From Cupriavidus necator A5-1 (lineage in GTDB: Bacteria > Pseudomonadota > Gammaproteobacteria > Burkholderiales > Burkholderiaceae): a DNA stretch of 64,000 nt. Every line of letters starts with the position of its first letter. The first letter of the stretch is position 1. Below are positions 63,702 to 64,000 of the stretch, piece after piece. A program made the translations under genes and the position numbers. The notes under the pieces are model-generated. The model made no database searches. It was not told the DNA's origin and saw only the letters and a program-made list of their open reading frames with translations. The stretch is from the NCBI RefSeq assembly GCF_000744095.1, contig NZ_JQLI01000001.1, forward strand, positions 868,001 through 932,000, given 5' to 3'.

Positions 63702-64000
63702 ATGGTCGCAGTCAAACACGAGGATCTTTCTATGGCCTTCGACTTCGTTAGCTACGCGGCGCCGATGGAGCACAACGCGTATGTCTCGCTCGATACGGGC
63801 AAAGTCTATTGGGCCTCTGATTCCAATGACGCGTTCGACGAGGATATTCCTGACGACCTTGAAACTTCGGACCGATACCTTGCGATACCACATAAGAACG
63901 ATCTCGATCTTGGAAGAACTCTCGTCTTGCGCTTTGTCGCACAAGAGCTGCCTGCGTCTTACGACCAGGTCGAAGGATTTTTCCAACGGCAAGGGGCTTA
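63702..64000 (+). CDS. UPF0158 family protein, runs off window
   Basis: First 99 residues of a small soluble protein. ATG 63702 has GGGAGTAGAG upstream. Family signature: DTGKVYWASDSNDAFDEDIP and DRYLAIPHKNDLDLGRTLVL, with FFQRQGA near the window edge. Function of the family is unknown. Confidence 0.88.
   Translation, partial: MVAVKHEDLSMAFDFVSYAAPMEHNAYVSLDTGKVYWASDSNDAFDEDIPDDLETSDRYLAIPHKNDLDLGRTLVLRFVAQELPASYDQVEGFFQRQGA

Noticed and set aside
1..64000. CRISPR array
   Set aside because: No regularly spaced direct repeats of 25-40 bp were seen. The only tandem repeats are the hexamer at 24929 and the coding repeat in DUF3300 copy 2.

Overview
The window looks like chromosomal or large-replicon DNA of a Burkholderiales beta-proteobacterium, most likely Cupriavidus or Ralstonia. 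Evidence seen: GC-rich coding, an OmpC-type beta-proteobacterial porin, an H1-like lysine/alanine-rich protein, a short H-NS-family protein, paired DUF2950/DUF3300 genes, and the general gene content. The genus is inferred from recall of family content; no search was run.

Layout. 1-9.5 kb is ordinary chromosome: the 5' half of an RND efflux pump operon, an alpha/beta hydrolase, two LysR regulators around a gamma-glutamylcyclotransferase gene, a Tat-exported epoxide hydrolase, a DUF2721 membrane protein and a glutathione transferase. 9.5-16.2 kb holds two tRNA genes (tRNA-Leu(GAG) and an unusual long-variable-arm tRNA with a CAU anticodon), an H1-like protein, H-NS, a GNAT enzyme and small unknown proteins. 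16.2-21.6 kb is a DNA-repair island: Ku and LigD (both frameshifted), DUF2188, and a three-gene operon behind a perfect LexA box. 21.7-29.8 kb is mobile and defensive: a RES/Xre toxin-antitoxin pair, an IS1202-like element, an AbiE-like pair, a decayed zeta-toxin module and an intact IS5-family element flanked by CTAG.

29.8-35.9 kb (minus strand) is the least explained region. Three diverged paralogues of an undescribed protein family, one fused to a methyltransferase, lie with a decayed fourth gene and a fifth, larger unknown protein. 36-47 kb is a C4-dicarboxylate block: fumC, a NuoF-like subunit, an FrdA-like flavoprotein and an iron-sulfur subunit form a tight operon divergent from a DASS transporter; DUF2950/DUF3300 and a second DASS transporter follow. 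Together they suggest NADH-linked fumarate reduction coupled to dicarboxylate exchange (inference). 47-51 kb carries fabI, a broken GNAT gene, scrambled ackA/pta fragments and a periplasmic protein; a second DUF3300/DUF2950 pair sits inverted at 50.7-53 kb.

53.6-59.8 kb is a graveyard: recD2 with an inverted internal piece, a kfrA-like fragment, a group II intron scar and palindromes around one intact porin. The end has a YeiH-type transporter, vapBC and the start of a UPF0158 gene. Two non-coding repeat families link distant parts of the window: a ~95-bp sRNA-like unit with its own terminator (26.6 and 55.9 kb) and a ~300-bp structured element (12.3 and 55.5 kb).

Many accessory genes are broken by single-base indels, several in short C or G runs. 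Some may be sequencing errors, but an in-frame stop and rearranged gene pieces show that real decay is also present.
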